This document shows positions 46,936 through 56,985 of a stretch of DNA of 64,000 nucleotides, piece after piece (positions within the stretch are counted from its first letter, which is position 1; the number at the start of each line of letters is the position of its first letter). The translations under genes were made by a program, and so were the position numbers. Origin of the DNA: Paulinella micropora (lineage: Eukaryota > Cercozoa > Imbricatea > Euglyphida); assembly GCA_009731375.1 (NCBI GenBank), contig BJOX01000152.1:686108-750107 (forward strand), read 5' to 3'. Under the pieces are notes generated by a model. It made no database searches, was not told the DNA's origin, and saw only the letters and a program-made list of their open reading frames with translations.

Positions 46936-49900
46936 TCACTGCCTTCGTCGTCTGGCGCGGATTTCTTTGCCTGGTGGAGGACCACCAACAAAAGTCAGAT
47001 CGAACTTTGACTGTTCGAGAATGTCCCAGATCTTATTAGGGATTCCGCCCAACGATAATTCAAAAGGGACATCAAGCACTCCTCTTGGCAGTGTCTGAAT
47101 GGTCCACGCAGTGTAATCCTTGTCTCTGGGAGTAATTGTATCATCCCATGTCTCGAGACTTTTTGCGTCTTTATATACTGGCAGATAATGTCTTGCCTTT
47201 GGATCCTCAACCGGGTCCATACTTCTCCAGAACTGGAGTATCGGTTGTACTATCTTTGCGGCTGATGATATTTTGAGTGTCCGTGTGACACGCATCTGTC
47301 GTGGGACCGCCACGACCCGCATCAAGTATAAGTCTGAGAGAGTGTCATCAGCGACATGTTGTTCCGCTGGTCTCATCAGATAGAAAACATTTTTCACCCA
47401 TGCGATGGTTGCTATCGCATCGCCTTCCTTCCATCGCTCATGGACAATCTCAACGTTGCCCGCGTTTGGGTCAGTGTCCGTCCCCTCCTCCTCCTGGTGG
47501 ACGTCCTTTGATCTCATCGACCTCATCGCCTTCCTCGGTTGGTCGTTGATAAGATCATTCCGCGCTCTCCTTAGCTGCGCCTCTGTGATCTTCTCCTTCT
47601 TTCCGCTATGCTCTCGCGGAGACTTGGACTGAGTCCCCACCGCGCTTATGCGGTCAGTCTTCTCCTTGCTGTCCACCTCACTCTCCTCCTTCTCAGCTAT
47701 CGGTGCCCGATAAGCATCGTCTTGGTCTATGCCAGCCTCCTTGTGGATGGGCGGCACCTCTTTGAAATCATCCTTCATCCGTTTTAACGCCTCCTCAACG
47801 GATTCATCTTCCAGTAAGAAGGGATCATACTTAATCAGCCTTCTTACATTCACAATTTGCACCTTCCCTCTACCCCTGATCTTGTAATTCAGAGGTCCCG
47901 TCTGTTCCATAATCTGATAAGGTCCTTTCCAGTGAGTGAACAGCTTAGAGCTGACTCCCTTCGGGACTTGAGGATGGTACAATAGTACAATATCCCCGAC
48001 CTGGAACTTGATCTGATCCAAGTGCGCTTGTCGCACCCCTTCAGCATCAGTCTTTCGGCGCTCCGCCTCTCTATGCGCCCTGACTATTTGTTCCGCCTCC
48101 ATCTTCACTCTAAGTCTCATCCCAAACAACTCATCCGCATCCGCCCAAGTGTCTTTTGGGTGAAGGAGCGAAGTCGGGATATCAGGCTCACGCCCATATA
48201 CTAACTGATATGGCGAGATTGAGCTCTTCGAGCCTCCTAACGCCGTAGAGGATAGACAGTTCATTGCAAACGCAAATGATGGTGCTGCCTCGACCCATGC
48301 TTTTTGATTCTCCTTCTTCGTGCAATACATCTTTAGCGAGGCTTTGAGGGGTCTATGTACCCGCTCGATTTTCCCATTTGCTCGCGGGTTATAGGCAGTA
48401 ACATATTGCCATTTCATCCCGTAATACTTAGATAGTTTGTCGATGACCTCGTTATTAAAGTCCGAGCCTCGATCAGAACATATCTTTCTTGGTACTCCGA
48501 TCTGTGAGATGATCCTATCGATCAGCGCCTCGGCCGTCGTCTTGCCGGTAACGTCTTTGACAGGGATGATCCACACATAGTTGGTGGCTCTGTCAATAGC
48601 CGTAAGGAGGTATTTGTAACCATCCTTCGATTCTGGGAAAGGTCCCACATGATCAATGTGTATAAACTCAAACATCCCCGCATGAAGAGGAAATTCGCCA
48701 ATCAGGCCGAAATTTGCCTTCAGTGGTGTTTTGTTTATCTTGCACGGGATGCATGCATCCACCGCCTGATCTATCTCCTCCTTCATCTTCTTCCACCAGA
48801 ATCGCCTCGCTACGAACATATGAGTTCGTTGTCGACCCGGATGCGCCAAAAGTGGGCAATTGTGGGCTGCGACAAATATAAATCGTCTCAGACTCTCCGG
48901 TACCCAAAGGGTCCATTTGTCCGGCTGTGACGCATAGCGACCGTGAAGGCCCTTGTACCACAGTAGACCATCTCTCCATCCCATCTCCTTCATCTGATCT
49001 TTGATCGCTTTCGTCATCCGTAGCTCATCCGGGTTCTGATATAACTGTATCAGTTCTTTAAACTCCGGATCTTGAGCCTGTTGTTGCCTCCATGCGGTAG
49101 GCGAGGCTATATGGATAGTACCATCTTCTAGCCGTACCCCGATTCTTTCCGGGTCATCGTCTAGGTCACTTCTCCGCTCTTGAGGAGGCTCCGCATAAAC
49201 TTCCTGCGTCTCCTCTTCCTCTCTTATGTTCGCCTTCGCATTCTCATATACCTCATAGGACCACTCAGCGTCCTCCTGGGTATGTAGCTCACAACATATC
49301 CCGTGATCCGGGCCTTGTGGACTGTACCGTAGACCTGTGCGGTCATATCGGACTCCACTCGCCATCTCCATCGCCTCAATGTGGCTGACCTCATACACCT
49401 TGTCAGTGGACAAGTCTTCCATCTCCACCGTGGACACCAACGCCGATACTTCTGAGTTAAACTCTAGCCTAGAGAGGCTATCAGCGACCACATTTCGCTT
49501 TCCCGGTAGATGGACCATTGTAAAATCGAAACAAGACAAGAACGCTTGCCACCGCGCCAGCCGTCCCGTCTGTTCATGATTCATCAACCATAACAGGTTA
49601 TGATGATCAGTTCTGACAGTAAATTGAGGTCCTCCCCACAAATACTCTCTGAGCCTCTTGAGGGCCCATACTACCGCCAACGCCTCTCTTTGCCTTGTGC
49701 AATAGTTTCTCTCCGCCGCACACAACTTCCTACTAATAAACATGATTGGGCGTAATTTCTTCTCCTCATCCTCTTGTTGTAATACAGCCCCAATCGCAAA
49801 CTTAGATGCGTCTGTATCGACTACGAATTGTTTCGTAAAGTCGGGCATCGTTAACACCAGTCCTCCGTCTTTCGGGTCTTTGTAAATGAGATCTTTGAGC

Positions 49901-52749
49901 GCATGAAACGCTTGCAAAGCCTCTTCGTCCCACTTCTCAAAGTCTCCAAAATCTATCATTTTCTCCACTTTAGCCCGTGTTGCACCCCAATCGGGTATAA
50001 ACTGGCTATAGTATTGCGCCATCGCAAGGAATGAGTGCAATTCAGTGCGGTTCTTCGGTATCGGTCGATTCATAATCTCCTCCCTCTTCTCTTTGGATAT
50101 CGAGACTCGATTATGGGAGATCTCGTACCCTAAGTATGTCACACTCGTCTTGGCAAGTTGACACTTCTTTAGATTGCACTTCAGGCCAAAAGCTCCGATG
50201 CGCCTGAATATATCGGACAAATGATCGATATGCTCCTCCATTGTGTTAGAGTATACGATAATGTCATCGATATAGCAAAATGCATATTCTCCCGCCTTCT
50301 GTCCCCGCCTTCTCATAAAGCCACCGTCAGACAAATCATCGTACTGACTGCTCAACATCTTCTGCATCGCCTTCTGGAAAAGTCCTGGGGCTTGCTTGAG
50401 GCCCATCGGAAGCACTTTCCATTGGTATATTTCCATACCCACCACAAACGCCGTCAGCCATCTGGACTTTTCCTCCAGTGGTATCTGCCAGAAGCCATTC
50501 TTAAGGTCAATGACCGAATAGAATTTTGCATTCCGCAGTACTCTCCTTCCTTCTTCTAATGTCGGGAGAGGATTTCTCTCTTCCTCCAGCACCTTGTTAA
50601 CACGAGCATAGTTAACTGTCAGGCGCCATTCTCCTCCTGGCTTCGGCACTATTCTCGGTTGTGAGACTATTGAGGATGTTGATCTCTCAATAAAGTCCTC
50701 ATTGAGCAGCTGTCTTGCTAGCTCCTCCGCTATCTTCGCCTCATGTATACTCAAATTCGCCCTTCGTGGTGCCGGTGACGGCTCCGCACCCGGTATTTTG
50801 TAAATAACCGCAGTGAAATCTTCAGGCTTGACACCACCTGCATGTGGAGGGTCAAAAATTTCCTTGTTCGCCTCTAATTTGGCTTTTAAAAGCTCCTTCT
50901 CCTTCTCCGTGCCTACTCCTTCTTCCAATATTTTCCGCGCCGCCTCTTGAAAATCTTCATCAGACATCTGCTTATGCTGCTTGAGGGGTTCTCTGTCCTC
51001 CTCCAAGCCTAAGTCCTCTTCCGAGACATCATCTAGGCCCGTCTTTTCATACGTGACCGTGTCCGGCTCATCATCTTTACCGAGCTCCACCAGCATGTCA
51101 ATGAGTCTCGCGTATTGCAAAGGAGCTTTACGGGTGTAAAAACCATCAAAGCATGTGAATGCTTGCGGTATCAATTTCAACTTGTCGAGGTCTCTGAGCT
51201 TCCGCTTGTATGCACTGCTCTGCTCACGAGTTCCCATACGACAAGCCACCACTAGCTGTTGCTTGCGAGAGGGTACCGGTATAGGATGATCAATAAGCCG
51301 GTCCCTTATTTCCTGCGCCCATATCGCCTTCTCATTATATGGCAGGATAATAGTATACGGCTTATTATTTTCGAATAAAGTCCGTAAGCATTTCTTCACT
51401 TCAGACAGTGAACGCGGCCACGTGGGCTCGTCACCCCAGAAATCAGTAATAAAACTTTTAATAGTTTCTGGTGGAGTATCCGGGATTCGCCCCGTTCTCC
51501 TTGGTACAAACGCCTCCCTTTTTTCTTCTCCTACTTTCGCATGGAAACAGTATCCGTTAGTAATATGGACATCTGTTCCTACTCCTTCCGCGAATCTCGC
51601 CAACGACGGGCTTCTTTGTGCGACACATATAATCTCCTCCTTTCGCTTCTCGATTAAGTCATCAATAGACTTTTTGTCCCAATGGCATGTCGGAACTGTG
51701 ACAGTGCACACTTGGGATTCCCAATTGTCGGTCCAGGACAGTTCATCCGGTCTTACGACATGGGGGTGAACGTACACCTCAAGTGCCTCATGTGCGATGG
51801 CCATCTTTTTGTGATCCGTCGCTAGACTCAGCTCATAAGCCTCATAAGAGTCAGTAGCGTTGAAGGGATCAATATCGTTCTCTTCTCCTCTTTTTACTCC
51901 ATATATCACTCGCCGTGCGGCGCAATCAATCACAGCCCCCATCGTAGCCAATTGGTCATACGATAGTAATATTGACCCGTGGTAACCGGGGACGACATAG
52001 AGGTCCATACGGTATACTCGTGCGGATTTCAATTTAAAGGTCAGTGTGATGATTCCCGTGATATCCGTCCGGCTGCTCACTCCTTTGAGAGTGCCCGTTG
52101 ACTTTTTCATATTTCCGTCCACCCAGTCCCGGTATCGATTAAAAAACTTCCGGCCGACAATATTAATATTCGCCATCGTATCATTACCAACTTTTAATAT
52201 TGTCTTCAATGTTTCACAATAAAGTTCCGTATAACACAGAGCATCGGGCCTGTGTATATTGGCTGCGAGAACAAGAACTTTACGTTCCAAATTTTGGAGT
52301 CTTGTCTCTAAGTTTTTCAACTCCTCCTTCTTCTCCTCCTGCTTCACCTCATTAACATTTTTATTATTCTGCGGTACTGGTGCGTTTACTATTTGAGCGA
52401 CATTGTCTTGTGGTACTTGAGTACACACATTGTCTTTTTGCTCGCCACCCGCCGCGACCGTAGACATTGAGTCTGTTCGTGGTTGTTTGCTTGGCCGAGG
52501 CGATACGTCTGCCATTGGCCTCCTCGCCTCCATCGCAAGTCTCGCCTTCCTATTTGCATCAGTTATCATTGGTAACCGTGCTGTATGAACGGGTATGAGA
52601 CTACCTTGGGGCTGCAGTCTCTGTGTACCCACATCTTTGTTTTCACATAGAGGAAGCGTTGGCCCAGTCTGCACAACAGCATTAGAAAGCACTGTGACTT
52701 TAGGGTTAAACTTCACAGTCTTCTCCTTCCTCTCTTTTCCCCCCTCCAG
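46936..52749 (-). CDS. pol: Pol polyprotein (protease, reverse transcriptase, RNase H, integrase)
   Basis: Copies the element's RNA into DNA and integrates it. The frame is the same as gag and stays open directly after the gag UGA. There is no ATG near the start (numbering below takes the GTG at 52714-52716 as 1), so synthesis by readthrough is inferred. Protease-like region about 170-272: NDTMANINIV (178-187) in place of D-T/S-G, then SILLSYDQL and AVIDC. Spacer 273-660 without known domain. RT 660-870 with VIDLKNGFWQIPL (Asp737) and YIDD (815-818). RNase H with Asp967, Glu1011, Asp1037, Asp1079. Integrase zinc site His1285, His1292, Cys1322, Cys1325. Core Asp1355, Asp1415, Glu1451 (35 residues between the last two). 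GPY module 1598-1600. Then a 290-residue tail to 1926 with no chromodomain signature. Confidence 0.95.
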   Translation of the reverse strand: MEGGKERKEKTVKFNPKVTVLSNAVVQTGPTLPLCENKDVGTQRLQPQGSLIPVHTARLPMITDANRKARLAMEARRPMADVSPRPSKQPRTDSMSTVAAGGEQKDNVCTQVPQDNVAQIVNAPVPQNNKNVNEVKQEEKKEELKNLETRLQNLERKVLVLAANIHRPDALCYTELYCETLKTILKVGNDTMANINIVGRKFFNRYRDWVDGNMKKSTGTLKGVSSRTDITGIITLTFKLKSARVYRMDLYVVPGYHGSILLSYDQLATMGAVIDCAARRVIYGVKRGEENDIDPFNATDSYEAYELSLATDHKKMAIAHEALEVYVHPHVVRPDELSWTDNWESQVCTVTVPTCHWDKKSIDDLIEKRKEEIICVAQRSPSLARFAEGVGTDVHITNGYCFHAKVGEEKREAFVPRRTGRIPDTPPETIKSFITDFWGDEPTWPRSLSEVKKCLRTLFENNKPYTIILPYNEKAIWAQEIRDRLIDHPIPVPSRKQQLVVACRMGTREQSSAYKRKLRDLDKLKLIPQAFTCFDGFYTRKAPLQYARLIDMLVELGKDDEPDTVTYEKTGLDDVSEEDLGLEEDREPLKQHKQMSDEDFQEAARKILEEGVGTEKEKELLKAKLEANKEIFDPPHAGGVKPEDFTAVIYKIPGAEPSPAPRRANLSIHEAKIAEELARQLLNEDFIERSTSSIVSQPRIVPKPGGEWRLTVNYARVNKVLEEERNPLPTLEEGRRVLRNAKFYSVIDLKNGFWQIPLEEKSRWLTAFVVGMEIYQWKVLPMGLKQAPGLFQKAMQKMLSSQYDDLSDGGFMRRRGQKAGEYAFCYIDDIIVYSNTMEEHIDHLSDIFRRIGAFGLKCNLKKCQLAKTSVTYLGYEISHNRVSISKEKREEIMNRPIPKNRTELHSFLAMAQYYSQFIPDWGATRAKVEKMIDFGDFEKWDEEALQAFHALKDLIYKDPKDGGLVLTMPDFTKQFVVDTDASKFAIGAVLQQEDEEKKLRPIMFISRKLCAAERNYCTRQREALAVVWALKRLREYLWGGPQFTVRTDHHNLLWLMNHEQTGRLARWQAFLSCFDFTMVHLPGKRNVVADSLSRLEFNSEVSALVSTVEMEDLSTDKVYEVSHIEAMEMASGVRYDRTGLRYSPQGPDHGICCELHTQEDAEWSYEVYENAKANIREEEETQEVYAEPPQERRSDLDDDPERIGVRLEDGTIHIASPTAWRQQQAQDPEFKELIQLYQNPDELRMTKAIKDQMKEMGWRDGLLWYKGLHGRYASQPDKWTLWVPESLRRFIFVAAHNCPLLAHPGRQRTHMFVARRFWWKKMKEEIDQAVDACIPCKINKTPLKANFGLIGEFPLHAGMFEFIHIDHVGPFPESKDGYKYLLTAIDRATNYVWIIPVKDVTGKTTAEALIDRIISQIGVPRKICSDRGSDFNNEVIDKLSKYYGMKWQYVTAYNPRANGKIERVHRPLKASLKMYCTKKENQKAWVEAAPSFAFAMNCLSSTALGGSKSSISPYQLVYGREPDIPTSLLHPKDTWADADELFGMRLRVKMEAEQIVRAHREAERRKTDAEGVRQAHLDQIKFQVGDIVLLYHPQVPKGVSSKLFTHWKGPYQIMEQTGPLNYKIRGRGKVQIVNVRRLIKYDPFLLEDESVEEALKRMKDDFKEVPPIHKEAGIDQDDAYRAPIAEKEESEVDSKEKTDRISAVGTQSKSPREHSGKKEKITEAQLRRARNDLINDQPRKAMRSMRSKDVHQEEEGTDTDPNAGNVEIVHERWKEGDAIATIAWVKNVFYLMRPAEQHVADDTLSDLYLMRVVAVPRQMRVTRTLKISSAAKIVQPILQFWRSMDPVEDPKARHYLPVYKDAKSLETWDDTITPRDKDYTAWTIQTLPRGVLDVPFELSLGGIPNKIWDILEQSKFDLTFVGGPPPGKEIRARRRRQ

Positions 52750-55245
52750 TCATTCCACCACCTCGAAACGATTACCTTGAGTAGTGTCCGGGTAGGATGA
52801 CGTATCGGTCTCTGAGGCAGTGTTGCAGGCCTGAGCTGCTCCTGCTCCTCCTTCTCGTCCTCTTTGAGAGGCCTTTAAGTTCCTTTGTCTCTCCCTTTCC
52901 TCCTTCTTCTCCTTCATCCTCTTCATGTAGGTAATGATTGCCTCTCGTAACTCCTCATCATCACACATATTGGCATACCAACCTTCGTTCACAGCTGCAA
53001 TCTGAAGCATATTGAAAAGGCCCGGTTCCTTGCCTTCCGTCCTGCTCAGAAAATTTGCCCTTGCTGTTGGGTTCTGCCTATCATGATTGAAAGAGCAGTC
53101 TCTGTTCTCCATCTGTGCCTTACACTGCAAGCCCGCGAACCACCTCCAACATGCGGTCTTCAGGTCTGGCTCTCTCTGTCTCTTCCAACCGGCAACTCTG
53201 TTTGTGTACGTGGCTTGTGCGCCAACAGGTACACCGCCTGCCTGTGCCGTATGTGCCTCCGTGAGCGAGTCCATGTTTGAGCATGCACTCATCACTTCTT
53301 GAAACAGTGCTGACGGAGCAACGCTTTGAACCGTATTTTCGAACACGTGTGTCTCGAGGAAGTTCTTGGACTTCACTGAGCTAAACGTCGAGCATTGTTG
53401 TATGAGCTGAGTAAGCTTACTCGGGTTAACTGTGTGTAACGCCGAAAAGAAATAGAGGATGATCGACTTGCGGCCATAGAATAGCCCATAGGAGGAAACT
53501 ACCTCCGTAAGGGTCGCCGCCAAGCCAACAGCACTCCTCAAACTCATCGCCACTGTCTCAAAGATTTCAAATCCTATGAGAGTACCAGTGCAGAGATGCT
53601 GGTATCCATGAGATTGAAAATATGAAATGAGTGTGGCCACCGCCAGTTCACACTGAGCGTCTAGGCCTGTTGCATTGTTTCTCTTAATCTCCTCCTTCTT
53701 TCTCAAAAACTTGTACTGTGTCAGATCAAATCCCTCCGAGACTAGAGATTGGTCAAAAACAGTAACAAGGGCCTCGTATTCCTGCGTTTCGTCGCAAGGA
53801 AAAGCCTTCATGCAGGCATTGATCTCTTTGAGCTTGCTCAAAAGCGAAGCATCAGAGTCTTTGTCTGAGCTCGTCTTGGCATATAGCATGAGACTTGCCA
53901 CTCCTCCTTTCTTCCCCTTGAAGGCATTTATGATGTTCTGTCTGTCCTTCTTCTCCGTGTTTGTGACCACCACCGTAGTTGAGCCCGAGGGTGCAGGGGC
54001 TGGTGGGGCAGGAGCTGGTGGGGTCAAATATGTCGGAGGGTGTGTCTTTGCACCACTCACTTTTGCTTTCATTCTTTCCAGTCTCATCGTCTTCTCGAAC
54101 TCCTCATTCTCTTTCGCCTTCTTCTTCTCAGATATCACCAGCTTTTGAGCATGAGTGATAAAGGCCACCAATTCAGAAGCAGATCTGAGAAAATTATATT
54201 TCTCCACATATTGGTCAACACCTGCTTTGTTGGCGACCGGTGGTGCGTTACTAAGTGATTTAAGGACAGAGTGATCCTTGGTAGGAATCCATCTCTTCCA
54301 TGCCTCCTTGTGCAGTAACGCACCCATCAACAGTCTGATCTTGGTCAGAACTCTGTCGGTCTTCTCTAACTCATCAATCACAGGATGAGTTTCTCCTGCT
54401 GCCTTAATGCTTTTTTCCATCTCTGCCTTCCCCTCCTCCAAGGCCTTTATTTCCATTGTAAAAAAATGAAATATGCCACTCGAGTTTTTCGAACCCAGAT
54501 TGGTCTTCATTTTTGTTACATCGACTGCCTCCTGACCAGTCGCGAGGAATCTGGCCGTTGCTCTTGGGTTTGTGTACTGGAGGTAACCCTCACATCGTGG
54601 GCCGTATGTACGTTCCCAAATCAGGGTTTGAGTGTACACCCCAAAGATAGCATCGAGTAATTCAAGGTGGGTGTGTGTGTCCCCAAACTTGATATGCTGT
54701 ATCTTCTTTCTCTCTTCTGGATCAGAGACCAGTTTGCCGAGGAGCTGTGCTGTGTTTGATAATAGGATATAGACATCCTTTTTAGCACGACTTTTCTCTC
54801 TTCTTTGATCCTGAGGGATCCACACATAGGTATCCTTCTCTACCCCCATCTTGTTATCAAACTCTTCTTTAGTGAGGTCATAGTGGTCTTGCACCCACTG
54901 TTGTTCCTCCACTGTGATCTCCTCTCCATCACTATGAATCAAGTCGATCATTTTTCGTCCTCCTCCTCCCGTGTAGGCAGGTGGTAAGGGATTACCATAT
55001 GCTCCTCCTCCTCCCGTCTCTTCTTGTTCAAATCCTCCTTCATCTTCGTCTCCTCCATATCTTCCTTCATCATCCCAGCCCTCTTCTACTCCTCCTCCTA
55101 CTCCTTCATCTCCTCCTCCTTCATTCAATCCTCCTCCTCCTCCTTCATTCAATCCTCCTCCTCCTCCTCCTCCTCCTGCTTCTTCTTCTTCTCTTCTTTG
55201 ATCTGCCTCCGAGAATTCACTCACTTCGGCGGTCTCTGTCGACAT
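52750..55245 (-). CDS. gag: Gag polyprotein (831 aa)
   Basis: Structural protein that would form the virus-like particle and package RNA. ATG at 55243-55245, stop TGA at 52750-52752. Order: acidic/glycine-rich N-terminus (about 15-75), charged helical body (100-400), Pro/Ala linker (405-425), second helical part, then CWRWFAGLQC ... DCSFNH, a C-x8-C-x8-C-x3-H cluster at 699-721 resembling CCCH RNA-binding fingers and not the CCHC knuckle usual in Gag. It then has KKEERERQRNLK and a short tail ending RFEVVE. Codon 544 is CAA here and TAA in copies A and B. Gag identity rests on position and nucleic-acid-binding motif; the capsid fold is not recognisable by eye. Confidence 0.85.
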   Translation of the reverse strand: MSTETAEVSEFSEADQRREEEEAGGGGGGGGLNEGGGGGLNEGGGDEGVGGGVEEGWDDEGRYGGDEDEGGFEQEETGGGGAYGNPLPPAYTGGGGRKMIDLIHSDGEEITVEEQQWVQDHYDLTKEEFDNKMGVEKDTYVWIPQDQRREKSRAKKDVYILLSNTAQLLGKLVSDPEERKKIQHIKFGDTHTHLELLDAIFGVYTQTLIWERTYGPRCEGYLQYTNPRATARFLATGQEAVDVTKMKTNLGSKNSSGIFHFFTMEIKALEEGKAEMEKSIKAAGETHPVIDELEKTDRVLTKIRLLMGALLHKEAWKRWIPTKDHSVLKSLSNAPPVANKAGVDQYVEKYNFLRSASELVAFITHAQKLVISEKKKAKENEEFEKTMRLERMKAKVSGAKTHPPTYLTPPAPAPPAPAPSGSTTVVVTNTEKKDRQNIINAFKGKKGGVASLMLYAKTSSDKDSDASLLSKLKEINACMKAFPCDETQEYEALVTVFDQSLVSEGFDLTQYKFLRKKEEIKRNNATGLDAQCELAVATLISYFQSHGYQHLCTGTLIGFEIFETVAMSLRSAVGLAATLTEVVSSYGLFYGRKSIILYFFSALHTVNPSKLTQLIQQCSTFSSVKSKNFLETHVFENTVQSVAPSALFQEVMSACSNMDSLTEAHTAQAGGVPVGAQATYTNRVAGWKRQREPDLKTACWRWFAGLQCKAQMENRDCSFNHDRQNPTARANFLSRTEGKEPGLFNMLQIAAVNEGWYANMCDDEELREAIITYMKRMKEKKEERERQRNLKASQRGREGGAGAAQACNTASETDTSSYPDTTQGNRFEVVE

Positions 55246-56031
55246 GATGTCGTAGTAGTGATCAACAGGAGGACAGTGTCAGCTCCTATGTTTGGTTTTT
55301 GTTCGTTTGTGTTCTGTTCCTCCTTCAGTCGATTGACTAGTGAAGAGAGAAACTAATAGAGAGGGTAGGATAAGATTCCCTGTCCTCTATGAAACACTGT
55401 TTGTATGTTTGTTTTTGTTTGAGAAAAATAGTCTTTGAGACTTTCTCCGATTTCTTGTTCTCCTTACTCAGATTACTTTCTCCTCCTTCTTTTCTATATT
55501 GTATCTAGTATGAGGCACTTGGACCTACACACAGATAGTAATAGAGAAGCTAGAAAAGCTCTCCTTGAGAAGTCGACAGTCGGTCGGATAGGTTCTCAGA
55601 CCTACCTTTAGAAAACGATCAGAGATTTGCAAAAATACTCTGACGTATGTGTGAGATAATGCAGATAAATGCACAAACTAGAAGGGTAGAGTGTTGTGCT
55701 CCTGTCCCTATGCTTGTTTGTGTTTTGTGTGTGTTCCTTCACTCTTCTGTCCACCTCCTTCTTCTTGGTCTCTGTGTGAGAACAGCAAGAACGACAGAGA
55801 GTTTGTATCTGATGTCTCCTTGTGAGCACACAGATACTGATTGGGCTAGAGGGTACGAGACACCTGCTTGAGACCAATCAAATTATTTGTTTTGTGAAAG
55901 AGTTATGAGGGAGCTGTGTTGGAGTATTTGTTTTCGTCTGACGTCCCCGTGTGAGACAGGTCAGTGAAAATTCACTCTGTTGCCTGTGTGGCAAAGCAGA
56001 AAGAAATCACCCTAGTGATGTGGACTCCAAA
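55246..56031 (-). other. Leader of copy C with primer-binding site
   Basis: Non-coding, 786 bp, almost identical to 1669-2450. The primer-binding candidate TGGAGTCCACATC begins at 56029 on the minus strand, two bases from the LTR. Confidence 0.75.
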
Positions 56032-56268
56032 TGCAATGCCCCCAACGATAGCTCGTAAAAAGTCGGTAATACAACCAAACACAGTGCTCAAGAATGAGAA
56101 TGATGTCTCGTTGTATTAGCTCAGTGAAGCCAAAAAGGAAAACGGCAACAGACCAGGAATAAAATGGCATCAGGTCCAATCCGGACAAATAATACTGAAA
56201 AACAAGGTGGTGCACCTGTCACCAGGAAAAAGTTTTTTTTACCGGCTATCCGGGGGGTGATGCCTACA
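56032..56268 (-). repeat. 5' LTR of copy C
   Basis: 237 bp, carries the promoter by family knowledge. No TATA box was assigned with confidence. Followed by AATT, the right target duplication. Confidence 0.95.
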
Positions 56269-56985
56269 AATTGCTGCAGCCGCCTCCAAAACTTTTTAAA
56301 ATAAATTATTCTTTTTTTACATAGTTAAAAGATAATATGTATTAATATTATTAATAATTTTTTTTATTTTTTATTATTTTTTTCAGCTCCGGGAGTCCTG
56401 TATTTACTGTTGCCACATGGCATCCAGGCATAGGCACATAGACAGTATCGATCAGAGTCATAAGTTATTATTAATAATATAATACTAATTGAATAATATT
56501 GAATAAGATCATCCAGAATCATGTGAATACCGTACCGGACCGAATTATTACTGACTCATGATGAGATGAATATACTGCCAGTGTGTTAATTTTCGAGTCT
56601 TCCTTTCAAGTTTTACATCTATTTTGAGTCAAGTTCCGTTACGGTGACTTCATTATGATAAGTTCCGTTTTATAATCACACAACCAGGCTGCCGCACCCG
56701 GCGTCATAACTTGATCAAGTTATGTTGATTAATATTGATTCATGATTTATTACTATTGATTCAACCTGACGGTTGAACTCAAGTTGACTTCATATCGATT
56801 AAGTGATACTGATTAATATTGATTAATATTGGTCTGATTAACATCATAAGACGGTTGATTAATATTGACTGGATTTGTCACCTACTGATTGGCTGATTAA
56901 TAATGATTTTTCTTGGCATAATCTTGATTAATATTGAATAATTTAATCATCATACGGTAATCGTAATGACATCAGTGTAGAATTT
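56269..56985. other. AT-rich flank with GATTAATATTGA words
   Basis: No gene. AATACCGTACCGGACCGAAT near 56526 matches the sequence beside copy A (2755). 56700-56940 repeats TTGATTAATATTGATT-like words about ten times at irregular spacing. Confidence 0.6.

Larger units (their letters stand above)
45855..56268 (-). mobile_element. Ty3/Gypsy-type LTR retrotransposon, copy C, full length (10.4 kb)
   Basis: Two 237-bp LTRs with TG...CA ends, a primer-binding site, gag, pol and a polypurine tract in canonical order on the minus strand. The flanking 4-bp duplication is AATT (45851-45854 and 56269-56272). Domain order PR-RT-RH-IN places it in the Ty3/Gypsy class. Gag and Pol are both uninterrupted, so it may be active or recently so. 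It lies just downstream of the piggyBac remnant. Confidence 0.95.
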
